Shown: positions 50,900-60,042, counted from the first letter of the stretch. The stretch is 64,000 nt of DNA from Catenulispora yoronensis (GCF_039531695.1 NZ_BAAAQN010000013.1:110801-174800), one strand, 5' to 3'. Program-made: numbers and translations. Notes: a model not told the origin generated them from the letters alone.

Positions 50900-50999
50900 C
50901 TGGGGCCTCCCGGACGGTGAGGAGGGGGCGGTTCCACCCTCCCACCAGTCAGGCTAGCCCTAGATGGGGTTGATTCTATGGCATTTCAAGGAAGTTCCC

Positions 51000-51875
51000 T
51001 TATTTGGATGATGATTCATCATCCGCGCTCAGCTGAGGCAGCCGCGCCAGGTCCATCTCGACCCGGTTGATGAGGGCGATCGCCTCTTCACCGTACACAG
51101 CCGACTCCTCGAACCGGCGGAACTGCGCCACGTGTGTCGTGACCTTGTCAGGCTGCCCCATCAGCAGCTCGCCGGTGAACATCTCCACCGCGACCTCGCG
51201 GTCGTCGTACAGGGTGAAGCTGACCATCGGCAGCCCGCGCATCGCCGAGGTCCAGGGCAGGATGCCCAGCCGGACCCCGGGATGCACGGCCATCTGCCGC
51301 AGCCGGTCGAACTGCGCGGCCATCACTGTCAGCTCGCCGGGCCAGGTGCGCAGCACGCTCTCGGTGATCAGGAACGTGAACTCGCGGCCGTCCTCGAACA
51401 GCACGGACTGCCGCTCGGTGTGGGTCAGCGCCGCCTTGCCCACCTCGCGCTCGGAGAGCCACGGCGTGAGCCGGTTGGCGTCCCGGGCGTACTCCGCGGT
51501 CTGCAACAGCCGCGGAATGATCGAGTTGGAGAAGGTGGACACCGCCGAGCACACCCGCTCGCGGTCGGCGATCTGGTTCAGTAAGGTCAGGCCCTTGCCG
51601 TAGCCACGGTTGCTCGCCGCGTCCGCGGCGGCCTGGCTCAGCAGGTCGAACAGACTCTCCTGCTCCTCGGCCGGCAGCTGCAACGCGGTGACGATCCGGG
51701 CCAGCACGTCCCGGCTCGGGACCATCTTGCCGTGCTCGACCTTGGAGACCGCCGAGGAGGTGACGGAAGCGGCGGCCGCCAGCTCGCCGCTGGACAGCGC
51801 TCGCTCCATCCGGAACTGCCGGATCCGGCCGCCCAGCTTGGCCGCGTAAGGACTTCGCACCGCACTCATACCCAT
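51000..51875 (-). CDS. XRE-family regulator with DUF5753 domain (copy 1)
   Basis: 291 residues. HTH at about residues 15-60 (GGRIRQFRMERALSSGELAAAASVTSSAVSKVEHGKMVPS) and a DUF5753 domain (SNSIIPRLLQTAEYARDANRL, HTERQSVLFEDGREFTFLITESVLR, QFDRLRQMA). These are the WhiJ/BldB-locus type regulators that work with DUF397 proteins and RsbW-like ATPases; no DUF397 gene is visible here. A start two codons later (MSAVRSPYA) is equally possible. Confidence 0.85.
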   Translation of the reverse strand: MGMSAVRSPYAAKLGGRIRQFRMERALSSGELAAAASVTSSAVSKVEHGKMVPSRDVLARIVTALQLPAEEQESLFDLLSQAAADAASNRGYGKGLTLLNQIADRERVCSAVSTFSNSIIPRLLQTAEYARDANRLTPWLSEREVGKAALTHTERQSVLFEDGREFTFLITESVLRTWPGELTVMAAQFDRLRQMAVHPGVRLGILPWTSAMRGLPMVSFTLYDDREVAVEMFTGELLMGQPDKVTTHVAQFRRFEESAVYGEEAIALINRVEMDLARLPQLSADDESSSK

Positions 51876-52004
51876 TGGTTCTACACCACTTGTGAGGAAT
51901 CGGTGACCGATCCGCATGGATCAATGGTCTGCGGTCACCTGTATGGATTGTGTTGGACTGGGCCGACCACTCGACCTGGCCGTGCGGCCCCCAGCGCGGA
52001 CATC

Positions 52005-52877
52005 TCAGCCCGTTCCCGCCCCGGCCGGAGCCGGGATGGACGCGGTCGGACGCCTCTCACCCGTAAGGAGACCGGTGGCCGTCTCCAGCTCGTAGTTCGC
52101 CGCTCCGGCGTACCCGTCGAGGACCGCGGCGTGCGCCGCGATCTCGTCGGCCCGGGACAGCAGCAGCTCCCCGGTATAGGTCTCCACCGCCACCGCGGCA
52201 TCGTCGTGCAGGGTGAAACCGTACAGCGGGAACACCTCGCGGACCGCCACGCCGTCCGGCACGATGCCGATCCGCACCCCGGGCAGCGCCGAGAGCACCC
52301 GCAGCCGGTCGGCCTGGGTGGCGGCCAGCGTCGGCGGGCCCGGACACAGCCGCAGCGCGCTCTCGGTGAGCAGGAACTCGAAGCTGCGGCCCGGCTCGAA
52401 CAGCACCCCCTGCCGCTCCAGGTGCAGCGCCGAGGCCCGGCCGAGCTCGCGCTCGGACATCCACGGGGTCAGGCGCGCGGCGTAGCGGGCGTAGTCGGCG
52501 GTCTGGAGCAGCGGCGGGATCATCGAGACCGAGAAGGAGCGCAGCGCGGTGGTGTTGCGCTCGCGCTCGGCGATCGCGTCCAGCAGCGCCAGGCCCCGGC
52601 CGTGCCGGCGGCGGTCGGCGGCGTCGTCGACCGCGCGGGAGAGCAGATCGCGCAGGTCGGTGCGGGGCTCGTCGCCGAGCCCGAGGACGCCGAGCACCCG
52701 CTCCAGCACCTCGGCCGAGGGGAGCATCATGCCGCGCTCGATCTTGGACACCGAGGGCTGGGTGACACCGGCGCGCGCGGCGACCTCGAGGCCGGACAAG
52801 CCGAGGTCCAGTCGGTGCCGACGCAGACGCCGACCGAGTTCTTCAGCTAATACGCTGCGTGCAGGGCTCATTCCCAC
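52005..52877 (-). CDS. XRE-family regulator with DUF5753 domain (copy 2)
   Basis: 290 residues. HTH LGRRLRRHRLDLGLSGLEVAARAGVTQPSVSKIERGMMLPS and DUF5753 (SVSMIPPLLQTADYARYAARLTPWMSERELGRAS, ERQGVLFEPGRSFEFLLTESALR, ATQADRLRVLSALPGVRIGIV). It aligns end to end with copy 1, including TPWxSERE and ERQxVLFE, so the two arose by tandem duplication and have diverged. 129 bases separate them. Confidence 0.85.
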   Translation of the reverse strand: MGMSPARSVLAEELGRRLRRHRLDLGLSGLEVAARAGVTQPSVSKIERGMMLPSAEVLERVLGVLGLGDEPRTDLRDLLSRAVDDAADRRRHGRGLALLDAIAERERNTTALRSFSVSMIPPLLQTADYARYAARLTPWMSERELGRASALHLERQGVLFEPGRSFEFLLTESALRLCPGPPTLAATQADRLRVLSALPGVRIGIVPDGVAVREVFPLYGFTLHDDAAVAVETYTGELLLSRADEIAAHAAVLDGYAGAANYELETATGLLTGERRPTASIPAPAGAGTG

Positions 52878-53073
52878 AGTGTGGCCGCCCCGCTGCCCCT
52901 TGGGTGGGGGTTTCCGAGACTAATGCCGTTTGTATCACCCGGTCGAGCTACCATCATTCGATGCGATCTTGGATATCCGCCCTCGGTACGGTGTGCGGAG
53001 CCGGACTCGCGGGGGACCCGATCGGCTCGCGGCGGGTCCGGACCGGCGGTAGTTTGACGCCCGTGACTGCCTC

Positions 53074-53670
53074 GTGAACTTCGCCGCGCTCCTCACCACG
53101 CTGGGTGTGGTCTTCCTGGCCGAGCTGCCGGACAAGACCGCCATCGCCTCCCTGGTGCTGGGCACCAAGTATCGCCCGACCTGGGTGTTCTGCGGGGTCG
53201 CGGCCGGTTTCGCGGTGCACGTGGTGCTGGCCGTGGCGGCCGGCTCCCTGCTCTCGCTGATCCCGCAGCGGCCGCTGGAGGCGATCGTCGCCGTGCTGTT
53301 CCTGCTCGGCGCGGTGCTGATGCTGCGCAGCCACGGGGCGGAGGAGGGCGAGGAGGAGGCCGAGGAGGCCCCCGACCTCGGGGCCGGGGCCGGGTTCGGC
53401 AAGGTGGCCTGGACCTCCTTCGGCGTGATCATGGTCGCCGAGTTCGGCGACCTGACCCAGATCGTCACCGCGAACCTGGCCGCCAAGTACGGCGACCCGC
53501 TGGCCGTCGGGATCGGCGCCACCCTGGGCCTGTGGGCCGTGGGCGCTCTGGCGATCATCGGCGGCCGGGGGCTGCTGAAGGTGCTGCCGCTGCATCTGAT
53601 CGTGCGGGTGGCGGCCCTGGTCATGGTGTTGCTGGCCGGCATCAGCCTGTGGAAGGCGATCGCCGGCTGA
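53074..53670 (+). CDS. TMEM165/GDT1-family cation exporter
   Basis: 198 residues, six hydrophobic helices in two inverted halves. The family E-x-G-D-(K/R)-(T/S) motif appears as FLAELPDKTAIASL in the first half (Gly replaced by Pro) and VAEFGDLTQIV in the second. An acidic loop (GAEEGEEEAEEAPD) joins the halves. Members export Mn2+ or Ca2+. No yybP-ykoY riboswitch was recognised upstream. GTG start. Confidence 0.87.
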   Translation: MNFAALLTTLGVVFLAELPDKTAIASLVLGTKYRPTWVFCGVAAGFAVHVVLAVAAGSLLSLIPQRPLEAIVAVLFLLGAVLMLRSHGAEEGEEEAEEAPDLGAGAGFGKVAWTSFGVIMVAEFGDLTQIVTANLAAKYGDPLAVGIGATLGLWAVGALAIIGGRGLLKVLPLHLIVRVAALVMVLLAGISLWKAIAG

Positions 53671-53710
53671 CCTCAAATCCGTTGAGCCCGCGCGCCGTCG
53701 ACGGCGCTGG

Positions 53711-54331
53711 TCAGGCGGTTTCGGCGCCTTCGTACTTCTCGCCCGCGGCGGTCTTCCCGTCCAGCGCGTCGGCCAGCTGCCGCAGGCCGGCGGCCAGATC
53801 CGCGCCGGCGGGCGTGCGGTCGGCGTCGGCGAAGCGCTGGATCAGCAGGCCGGCCATCAGCGAGTAGAGCACCGAGCCGACGGACATCTCGGCCTCCCGG
53901 TCCACCTTCGACTCCGGGATCCCGAGGATCAGGTCCACCAGCCCGGTCCGGGCCGCCGGCAGCGCCTGGGCGAACAGGTCGCGCGCGCCGGGGATCCGGT
54001 CGAGCTGCAGGATGAGCTCGAAGCTGGCCATCCACAGCGGCTGGAACTCGTCGAAGGTCGTGGCGAGGTTGTCGAAGACCTGGGAGAACCGGTCGGCGAC
54101 CGACAGCTCGGCGCCGGCCTTGGCGAAGGCCTCCTCCAGATGGTCGCCCCACTCGCCGATCGCCTGGAACATCGCCTGGTTCATCAGCGCGTCCTTGGAC
54201 CCGAAGTGATAGCCGATCGCGGCCAGGCTCACTCCCGAGGCCTGGGCGATGTCCCGCGCGGTGGTGCGGGAGTAGCCCTTCTCCAACAGGCACTTCTTGG
54301 CGCCGGCCAGCAGGTCGTCACGGTTGCTCAT
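53711..54331 (-). CDS. TetR-family regulator of the adjacent efflux pump
   Basis: 206 residues. HTH LLEKGYSRTTARDIAQASGVSLAAIGYHFGSKDALM, followed by a helical ligand domain (FDEFQPLWMASFELILQLD). It is divergent from an MFS drug-efflux gene 109 bases away, with TCTTG-based inverted repeats in between, so it probably represses that pump and itself. Confidence 0.9.
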   Translation of the reverse strand: MSNRDDLLAGAKKCLLEKGYSRTTARDIAQASGVSLAAIGYHFGSKDALMNQAMFQAIGEWGDHLEEAFAKAGAELSVADRFSQVFDNLATTFDEFQPLWMASFELILQLDRIPGARDLFAQALPAARTGLVDLILGIPESKVDREAEMSVGSVLYSLMAGLLIQRFADADRTPAGADLAAGLRQLADALDGKTAAGEKYEGAETA

Positions 54332-54354
54332 GGTCCGAGCCTACCGCAGTCTGA

Positions 54355-54435
54355 GACGAGTGTCTTGTACGAGCGTGTAGCAAGATTGTCTTGAACATTA
54401 GTCTTGCACAAGCGTCCAAGACGGTTGTACGGTCC
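54355..54435. promoter_or_regulatory. Operator/promoter region between tetR and MFS pump genes
   Basis: Repeated TCTTG elements: TCTTGTACGAG (54361), GTCTTGAAC (54388), the palindrome CTTG-CA-CAAG (54402-54411) and CCAAGAC (54416). The CTTGTACGAG and CTTGCACAAG units look like two versions of one TetR operator. Confidence 0.6.
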
Positions 54436-54439
54436 TCCC

Positions 54440-56086
54440 ATGACGACGAACCAGAGCACTGAAGCCGCCCCGGCCCCGCGGGCCGGCCGCAAAGAGTGGA
54501 CGGGACTGGCCGTCCTGGTCCTGCCGTGCCTGCTCATCTCGATGGACATGTCGGTGCTGCTGTTCGGGCTGCCGTTCATCAGCGCCGACCTGAAGCCGAG
54601 CGCCACCCAGCAGCTCTGGATCATGGACGCCTACGGGTTCGCGCTGGCCGGGCTGCTGATCACGATGGGCGCGATCGGCGACCGGATCGGGCGCCGCCGC
54701 CTGCTGCTGACCGGCGCGGCGGCGTTCGGCGCCGCCTCGGTCGTCGCGGCCTACTCCGGCAGCGCGGAGCTGCTGATCGGAACCCGGGCGCTGCTCGGCG
54801 TCGCCGGCGCGACCCTGATGCCCTCGACGATGGCCTTGATCCGCAACATGTTCCACGACGCCAAGCAGCGCCAGACCGCGATCTCGATCTGGACCGGCGG
54901 CCTGATCGGCGGCGTCTCGCTCGGCCCGATCGTCGGCGGCGCGCTGCTCGACCACTTCTGGTGGGGCTCGGTGTTCCTGATCAACCTGCCGGCGATGGCC
55001 CTGCTGCTGCTGATCGGCCCGTTCCTGCTCCCCGAGTACAAGGCGCCCAAGAGCGTGCACCGCTTCGATGTCGCGGGCTCGGTGCTGTCGATGGCCGCGA
55101 TCTTCCCGACCGTGTACGGCGTCAAGCAGCTCGCGGTCGACGGCTTCAGCGCCACGGCGCTGGCCGCGGTGGCCTTCGGGGTCGCGCTGGCGATCGCCTT
55201 CGTGGTCCGGCAGCGCACCGCGCGGGATCCGCTGCTGGACATGGAGCTGTTCCGGATGCCGAGCTTCCGGGCCCCGATGCTGGTGAACCTGTGCGGAAAC
55301 TTCGTCCTGATGGGCTTCAGCCTGTTCAACACGCAGTACCTGCAGTCGGTCATAGGGATGCGGCCGTTCACCGCCGCGCTGTGGTCGCTGGCTGCGATGC
55401 CGTTCATCAGCATCGGTATGGGAGTCACCGGAGCGCTGACCGCCAAGGTCCGCCCGGCGAGGATCATCGGCGTCGGGTTCCTGGTCTCCGCCGTCGGCGC
55501 GCTGGTGCTGACCACGGTGCACCCCGGCAACCCGGTGGTCGTGGTGCTGATCGGCGCCGGGGTCGCGGCCGGCGGGGTGGTCTCGGCGCAGAGCATCGTC
55601 GGCAACATGGTGCTGGCGGCGGCCCCGGCCGAGCGCGCGGGTTCGGCCTCGGCGCTGAACGAGACCGGCGCCGAGCTCGGCAGCTCGCTGGGCATGGCGC
55701 TGCTGGGCAGCGTCGGGGCCGCGATCTACCACCACAAGATGGCCGCGGTCGGTGCCTCCGGGGTGCCGGACGCGGCGGTGGCCGCCACGCACGAGACCAT
55801 CGGCGGCGCCGCGGCGGTCGCCGAGCAGTTCCCCGGCACGGCGACGCACACCCTGTTGACCACGGCGCGGGACGCCTATTCCTCCGGCCTGCACTCCGCG
55901 GCGCTGGCCGGCGCGGTACTGCTGGTGCTGACCGCGCTGTTCGCCTTCCGGGCGCTGCGCAACGAGCCGGTACTGCCGGCCGCGCCGAAGAAGCCCAAGA
56001 AGGAGAAGGAGAAGGCTCCGAAGGCGAACCGGAAGTCAGTCCCGGCGGTGGCCGAGCCGGTGAGCGAGAGCGCCGCAGCTGCATAG
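54440..56086 (+). CDS. MFS drug-efflux transporter (EmrB/QacA, 14-helix family)
   Basis: 548 residues. WTGLAVLVLPCLLISMDMSVLLFGLPFISADL with the D1 motif, motif A as GAIGDRIGRRRLLLTGAAAFG, and motif C-like GPIVGGALLDHFWWGSVFLINLP. About 14 helices and a Lys/Pro/Ala-rich cytoplasmic tail (PKKPKKEKEKAPKANRK). Substrate unknown; drugs or dyes are usual for the class. Controlled by the divergent TetR gene. Confidence 0.92.
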   Translation: MTTNQSTEAAPAPRAGRKEWTGLAVLVLPCLLISMDMSVLLFGLPFISADLKPSATQQLWIMDAYGFALAGLLITMGAIGDRIGRRRLLLTGAAAFGAASVVAAYSGSAELLIGTRALLGVAGATLMPSTMALIRNMFHDAKQRQTAISIWTGGLIGGVSLGPIVGGALLDHFWWGSVFLINLPAMALLLLIGPFLLPEYKAPKSVHRFDVAGSVLSMAAIFPTVYGVKQLAVDGFSATALAAVAFGVALAIAFVVRQRTARDPLLDMELFRMPSFRAPMLVNLCGNFVLMGFSLFNTQYLQSVIGMRPFTAALWSLAAMPFISIGMGVTGALTAKVRPARIIGVGFLVSAVGALVLTTVHPGNPVVVVLIGAGVAAGGVVSAQSIVGNMVLAAAPAERAGSASALNETGAELGSSLGMALLGSVGAAIYHHKMAAVGASGVPDAAVAATHETIGGAAAVAEQFPGTATHTLLTTARDAYSSGLHSAALAGAVLLVLTALFAFRALRNEPVLPAAPKKPKKEKEKAPKANRKSVPAVAEPVSESAAAA

Positions 56087-56701
56087 CGCGGCCGCGCCCA
56101 GGACGGCGAAGCCGGCGAAGGGCAGAACACCGGTAAGCGTTGTGTGGTCAGAGCTTCCGTCGGTCATCCTCCGAAGCATCGGGGAGACCGGCGGAAGCTG
56201 TTTCACGAGCAGGACGGCCAGGATCAACGCGATTCCCGCGAGTGTGGAGACGCCGGTGCGCATGATGACCGGCCGCGCGCACAGCAGTCCCACGCCGGTT
56301 CCGACGAGTGCGCAGGTGAGCTCCGCGACCGTGCCGATGAGCAGTCCTGAGACTGTGACTTTGTGGTGGCCGGTCGCCAGCGGATACACCAGTCCGACCG
56401 GGCACAGGAGAACTTCGTAGAGGACAGCGGATACCGCCGTCGCTATAACGACGTCCGATGAGCGACGCGTATTAGCGAGCAGGATCCACCGGCCCACCGG
56501 ATCCTCGGCGTTGGCCACCGCGACGGTGATCCAGACACTGGCCGCCAGGATGCATCCGCTCGCGGCGGCGTAGACGACGACCAACGGACTGGGATCGCTA
56601 CTGGTGAGCACTGCCAGGAGCACGAAGAAGAGGAACGTCGGTGGGACGAAGCGCTGAGAGATAAACAGGTTCGCCAACGTATAGCGGATCAAGGGCTTCA
56701 T
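56036..56701 (-). CDS. ABC-type transporter permease component (small)
   Basis: 221 residues with six hydrophobic helices and almost no soluble part (IRYTLANLFISQRFVPPTFLFFVLL at the start, GALAHRLGHRRD at the end). It overlaps the ATPase gene upstream by four bases and so should be its membrane partner. Third-position GC is lower than in the core genes, as in the ATPase. Substrate unknown. Its end overlaps the convergent MFS gene by 51 bases. Confidence 0.75.
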   Translation of the reverse strand: MKPLIRYTLANLFISQRFVPPTFLFFVLLAVLTSSDPSPLVVVYAAASGCILAASVWITVAVANAEDPVGRWILLANTRRSSDVVIATAVSAVLYEVLLCPVGLVYPLATGHHKVTVSGLLIGTVAELTCALVGTGVGLLCARPVIMRTGVSTLAGIALILAVLLVKQLPPVSPMLRRMTDGSSDHTTLTGVLPFAGFAVLGAAALCSCGALAHRLGHRRD

Positions 56702-57333
56702 CGGTGCCCCTGACGTCTTCGTAGCGATTTCCGTACCCGGCCGCCTTCGATCTCGTAGCGCTGCGACGTTTCGACCCGGCTCACGGATTCGCGGTGGTCG
56801 GTGAAGACCACGGCACTTCCGGCCTCGGCCGTCTCAGCGATGATCGCGGACAACGTCGTGTGCGCGGAGCTGTCGAGTCCTGACCACGGTTCGTCGAGGA
56901 TCAGGAGTTCGGGCCGCGTCATCAAGGACTGCGCTAGAGCGACCTTCTGCGCGTTTCCCTTAGAGAGATCGCGTATAGCGAAGTCGGGGCCGGGCTCCAG
57001 CCGGAGACGCTCTAAGAGCTCATCCGCGCGCGCCGTCGCTTGGCGCGTGGTGAGTCCGCGGATCCGTCCCATATGGCGAAGGTATGAGTGAGCTGACATG
57101 CGGGTGTTCGCCGAGAAACGCTCCGGTACGTAGCCGATGCTCTCGGGGACGTCGGTGAGGATCCCCTGCGAGGGCAACGTGATACCGGCCATGATGCGGA
57201 GCAGCGTCGACTTCCCCGACCCGTTGCCTCCCACCACCGCGACGACTTCGCCTGCGCGGACCGTCACGTCGACGTCCGCCAACACCGGGCGTTCGCGGTT
57301 GTACTGCTTGCCCACTCCGGCCAATGTCACCAC
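56698..57333 (-). CDS. ABC transporter ATP-binding protein
   Basis: 211 residues. Walker A VVGGNGSGKSTLLRIM, signature DLSKGNAQKVALAQSL, Walker B LLILDEPWSGLDSS and H-loop VVFTDHRE. The GTG chosen (VVTLAGVGKQYNRERP) has no ribosome site and may be leaderless. An ATG 36 bases upstream lies in the loop of the quinone-reductase gene's terminator and is unlikely. Forms a two-gene transporter with the permease downstream. Confidence 0.85.
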   Translation of the reverse strand: MVTLAGVGKQYNRERPVLADVDVTVRAGEVVAVVGGNGSGKSTLLRIMAGITLPSQGILTDVPESIGYVPERFSANTRMSAHSYLRHMGRIRGLTTRQATARADELLERLRLEPGPDFAIRDLSKGNAQKVALAQSLMTRPELLILDEPWSGLDSSAHTTLSAIIAETAEAGSAVVFTDHRESVSRVETSQRYEIEGGRVRKSLRRRQGHR

Positions 57334-57347
57334 GTGCCGAGTATGCA

Positions 57348-57389
57348 ATAGCGGTGCCCGCGCACCCATGGGTCCGCGGGCACCGCTAT
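57348..57389 (-). terminator. Terminator of the quinone reductase gene
   Basis: ATAGCGGTGCCCGCG / CGCGGGCACCGCTAT form a 15-bp stem around CACCCATGGGTC; it follows the qorB stop by 12 bases. Confidence 0.85.
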
Positions 57390-57400
57390 CGGTTCCTTAG

Positions 57401-58267
57401 TCAGTTCTTAAGGCCCTCGGCGATGGCGTCGGCCACGGGGGTGGTCGGGCGGCCGATCAGAGTGCGCAGCGTGTCGGTCGTCTGCTCCAGCGCGCCCTCG
57501 GAGATCTTGACGTCCGCGTCGGCCAGTCCCTCGGCGAGGAACGCCGGGAGCCCGAAGCCCTCCAGGGCGGCGCGGTACTCGTCCTGGGGCAGGTTCACGG
57601 CGGCGACGTCCTTGCCGGCCTGCCGCGTGATCTCGGCGGCGATCTCCGCGTAGCTGTAGGCGCGGTCGCCGGTGAGCTCGTAGACCTTGCTCTCGTGGCC
57701 CTCGGTGGTGGCGACGACGGCGGCCGCGGCAGCGTAGTCGGCCCGGGTCGCGTAGGCGATCCGGCCCTCGCCGACCGAGCCGATGATGGCGCCGTGCTCG
57801 ACGGAGGCCCCCAGGCTGCCGGTCAGGTTCTCCCAGTACCAGTTGTTCCGCAGGAACGTGTAGGGCAGGCCGGATTCCTTCAGGGCGGCCTCGGTCGTCT
57901 TGTGCACGTCCGCGAAACCGATCGGGTTGGTCTCGGCCTGCGGGATCGAGGTGTAGATCACGTGGCCGACCCCGGCCTCCTTGCCGGCCGCCACGGCCGT
58001 CAGGTGGCCGGCCAGCCGTACCTCATTGGGGCCGGAGGAGGAGATGAAGATCCACTTGTCGGCGCCGCGCAGCGCCTCGGCCAGGCCCTCGGCGTCGGCG
58101 TAGTCGCCCTGGACCACCTGCACCCCGCGGTCCGCGAAGTCCTGGACCTTCTCCGGGCTGCGCACGACGGCGCGGAGGTCGCCGGCCGGGACCCCGCGGC
58201 TCAGCAGGTCCTCGACGACGAGCCGGCCGAGGTGGCCGCTGGCGGCGGTGATGGCGATGGTGGTCAT
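57401..58267 (-). CDS. qorB: NAD(P)H:quinone oxidoreductase, QorB/YtfG type (NmrA family)
   Basis: 288 residues. Dinucleotide motif IAITAASGHLGRLVVEDLL, then VRSPEKVQDFADRGVQVVQGDYAD, ISSSGPN, PYTFLRNNWYWENL, YATRADYAAAAAVV and KVYELTGDRAYSY. This agrees closely along its length with E. coli YtfG, an NADPH-dependent quinone reductase. It is divergent from an HxlR regulator gene, the same pairing as ytfG-ytfH in E. coli and qor2-qorR in corynebacteria. Confidence 0.88.
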   Translation of the reverse strand: MTTIAITAASGHLGRLVVEDLLSRGVPAGDLRAVVRSPEKVQDFADRGVQVVQGDYADAEGLAEALRGADKWIFISSSGPNEVRLAGHLTAVAAGKEAGVGHVIYTSIPQAETNPIGFADVHKTTEAALKESGLPYTFLRNNWYWENLTGSLGASVEHGAIIGSVGEGRIAYATRADYAAAAAVVATTEGHESKVYELTGDRAYSYAEIAAEITRQAGKDVAAVNLPQDEYRAALEGFGLPAFLAEGLADADVKISEGALEQTTDTLRTLIGRPTTPVADAIAEGLKN

Positions 58268-58394
58268 GGCTGCTCCTTCGGTTCCTGCACTTTCGTCTGG
58301 TTAGCGCGGCACCAACGATGGCACTAACTTTTGGAAAGCGCAACCCAGGGGGCGGCGCTTTCTTCCGGAAAGCTTGTGGGGTACGGTGAACAGC
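58268..58394. promoter_or_regulatory. Divergent control region of qorB and its HxlR regulator
   Basis: 127 bases containing the direct repeat GGCACCAAC-GAT-GGCACTAAC (58310-58328) and two GGAAAGC / GCTTTCTTCC elements (58334-58375) that pair as an inverted repeat; candidate HxlR sites. Confidence 0.5.
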
Positions 58395-58820
58395 ATGAGT
58401 ACGCGCGCCGAAGCCGGTTCCACGGAACCGGCGCAGACCGAGGAGCGCGCCCTCGACCTGGCCTACGACGTTCTGCAGGCGTGCTGTCCGTCACGCCACG
58501 CGCTGGAACACGTGACCGGCCGCTGGGGCACGCTGATCATGCTGTCGTTGCGGGAGGGCCCGGTCCGCTTCAACGAGCTCCGCCGCCGGGTCGACGGCAT
58601 CAGCGAGAAGATGCTGTCCCAGGGCCTGCAAGCCCTGGAGCGGGACGGCTTCGTCGCCCGCGACGTGCTCTCGGCGATGCCGCCCCGGGTCGAGTACCGG
58701 CTCACCGAGCTCGGGCGCGGGACGTCCGACCAGCTCAAGGGGCTGGCCTTGTTCATCGAGGCCAGGATGCCCGAGGTGGAGGCCGCCCAGGCGGACTACG
58801 ACCAGGCCGAGGGCGCGTAG
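58395..58820 (+). CDS. HxlR-family regulator (QorR/YtfH-like)
   Basis: 141 residues. Winged helix of the HxlR type: PSRHALEHVTGRWGTLIMLSLREGPVRFNELRRRVDGISEKMLSQGLQALERDGFVARDV. A cysteine pair (QACCPSRH, residues 29-30) precedes the helix; in QorR and related HxlR proteins a cysteine here senses oxidation or quinones. With the divergent qorB gene this suggests quinone-induced derepression. Confidence 0.87.
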   Translation: MSTRAEAGSTEPAQTEERALDLAYDVLQACCPSRHALEHVTGRWGTLIMLSLREGPVRFNELRRRVDGISEKMLSQGLQALERDGFVARDVLSAMPPRVEYRLTELGRGTSDQLKGLALFIEARMPEVEAAQADYDQAEGA

Positions 58821-58848
58821 CCCTTCCTGCTGATCCACACTGGGGCCC

Positions 58849-59589
58849 ATGACCAGACACGTGGAATTCCGGCGGCTGCACAACTTCCGGGACCTCGGCG
58901 GCTATCGGACCGCCGACGGTTCCGCGACGAGGTGGGGCGTGCTCTACCGGTCGGACAACCTCGGTAAGCTCCGGGACCCGGCCGATCAGGAGCAGTTCGC
59001 CGGGCTCGGCGTGCACACGGTCGTCGACCTGCGCTACCCCTGGGAGATCGAGAAGGCCGGCCGGGTGCCGGACGCGCCGGGGTTGCGCTACTTCAACCTG
59101 AGCATCGAGCACCAGCCCTATGACCAGGGCTCGTTGGGCGCGGACTTCGACCCGTGGCGCTTCCTCGCCGATCGCTATATGGAAGTCGCGCAGGACGGCG
59201 CTAAAGAGATTCGCGAAGTGCTCGACGTGATCGCCGACCCGGAGTCCGGGACCACTGTCTTCCACTGCGCTTCCGGCAAGGACCGCACCGGCCTGATCGC
59301 CATGCTCGTCCTCACTTTGATCGACGTTCCCGAGGAGACCGTCATCGACGACTTCTCCTTGACCGAGCTGGCTACGCAGCGGCTGATCACCGACTGGAAG
59401 GCCTTCTACCCGGGCCGGGAGCTCACGTGGCCGGCTTATGCCCGTGCTCCCAGGGACCCCATGGAACTGTTCCTCGCCGACCTCAAGGCGCGTTATGGAT
59501 CAGTGCGCGGATACGCCGAAGAGGAACTCGGCGTCGATGACACCTTGGTGGCCGCCCTGAAGACGCGGCTAATCGATGTCGAGAGCTAG
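58849..59589 (+). CDS. Tyrosine phosphatase, PtpB/Tyr_phosphatase3 family
   Basis: 246 residues. FRRLHNFRDLGGYRTADG and LYRSDNLGKL at the N-terminus, and the P-loop HCASGKDRTG with catalytic Cys and Arg (C-x5-R). Layout matches mycobacterial PtpB-type phosphatases, which act on phosphotyrosine and some lipids. No signal peptide. Stands alone; its 3' end overlaps the convergent acetyltransferase gene by 21 bases. Confidence 0.87.
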   Translation: MTRHVEFRRLHNFRDLGGYRTADGSATRWGVLYRSDNLGKLRDPADQEQFAGLGVHTVVDLRYPWEIEKAGRVPDAPGLRYFNLSIEHQPYDQGSLGADFDPWRFLADRYMEVAQDGAKEIREVLDVIADPESGTTVFHCASGKDRTGLIAMLVLTLIDVPEETVIDDFSLTELATQRLITDWKAFYPGRELTWPAYARAPRDPMELFLADLKARYGSVRGYAEEELGVDDTLVAALKTRLIDVES

Positions 59590-60042
59590 ATCGATCGACA
59601 GGGGGACGAAGCCGTACCGCTGATAGAAGCGGATCGCGGAGCTGTTCGCGGCGTATGCCGAGACGTGCAGCCGGGACGCCCCGCGATCCCGGCTCCAGGT
59701 GATGAAGTCCTCCACCAGACGGCCCCCGATCCCCTGTCCGCGGTGCGACGCCACGACATGCGTGCTGATCAGCTCGGCGCGCGCGGCCGTCCACATCGAG
59801 GAAGCGGGGCTGAAGGTGCCGACCAGGTGCCCGATCACCGTGCCGTCGTCGACGGCCACGAGCACTAGGGCATCAGGGGCCGCGATCAGTCCTGTGAGCC
59901 GGGCTCGGTCGTTGTCGCGCGGCCATTCCGGGTCGCGCAGGCGGTCCCGGGCGACGCCGTCCTCCGCGAACAGCTCGGCGCTGTCGTGGGCCAGTCCGTC
60001 CAGATCGTCCAGGGTGGCCGAGCGGATCTCGATGTCGGTCAT
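59569..60042 (-). CDS. GNAT-family N-acetyltransferase
   Basis: 157 residues. The acetyl-CoA site is AELISTHVVASHRGQGIGGRLVEDFITWSRDRG (R/Q-x-x-G-x-G/A), and the C-terminal strand is SSAIRFYQRYGFVPLSIDL. Substrate unknown. Start ATG at MTDIEIRSATLDDLDGL. Confidence 0.87.
   Translation of the reverse strand: MTDIEIRSATLDDLDGLAHDSAELFAEDGVARDRLRDPEWPRDNDRARLTGLIAAPDALVLVAVDDGTVIGHLVGTFSPASSMWTAARAELISTHVVASHRGQGIGGRLVEDFITWSRDRGASRLHVSAYAANSSAIRFYQRYGFVPLSIDLALDID

Noticed and set aside
52878..53073. Possible yybP-ykoY manganese riboswitch before the GDT1-family gene
   Set aside because: Looked for because the family exports manganese; no matching conserved loops were visible in these 196 bases.
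57331..57369. ATG start for the ABC ATPase at 57369
   Set aside because: It lies in the loop of a strong hairpin terminator for the upstream gene; a GTG start beyond the hairpin is more likely.
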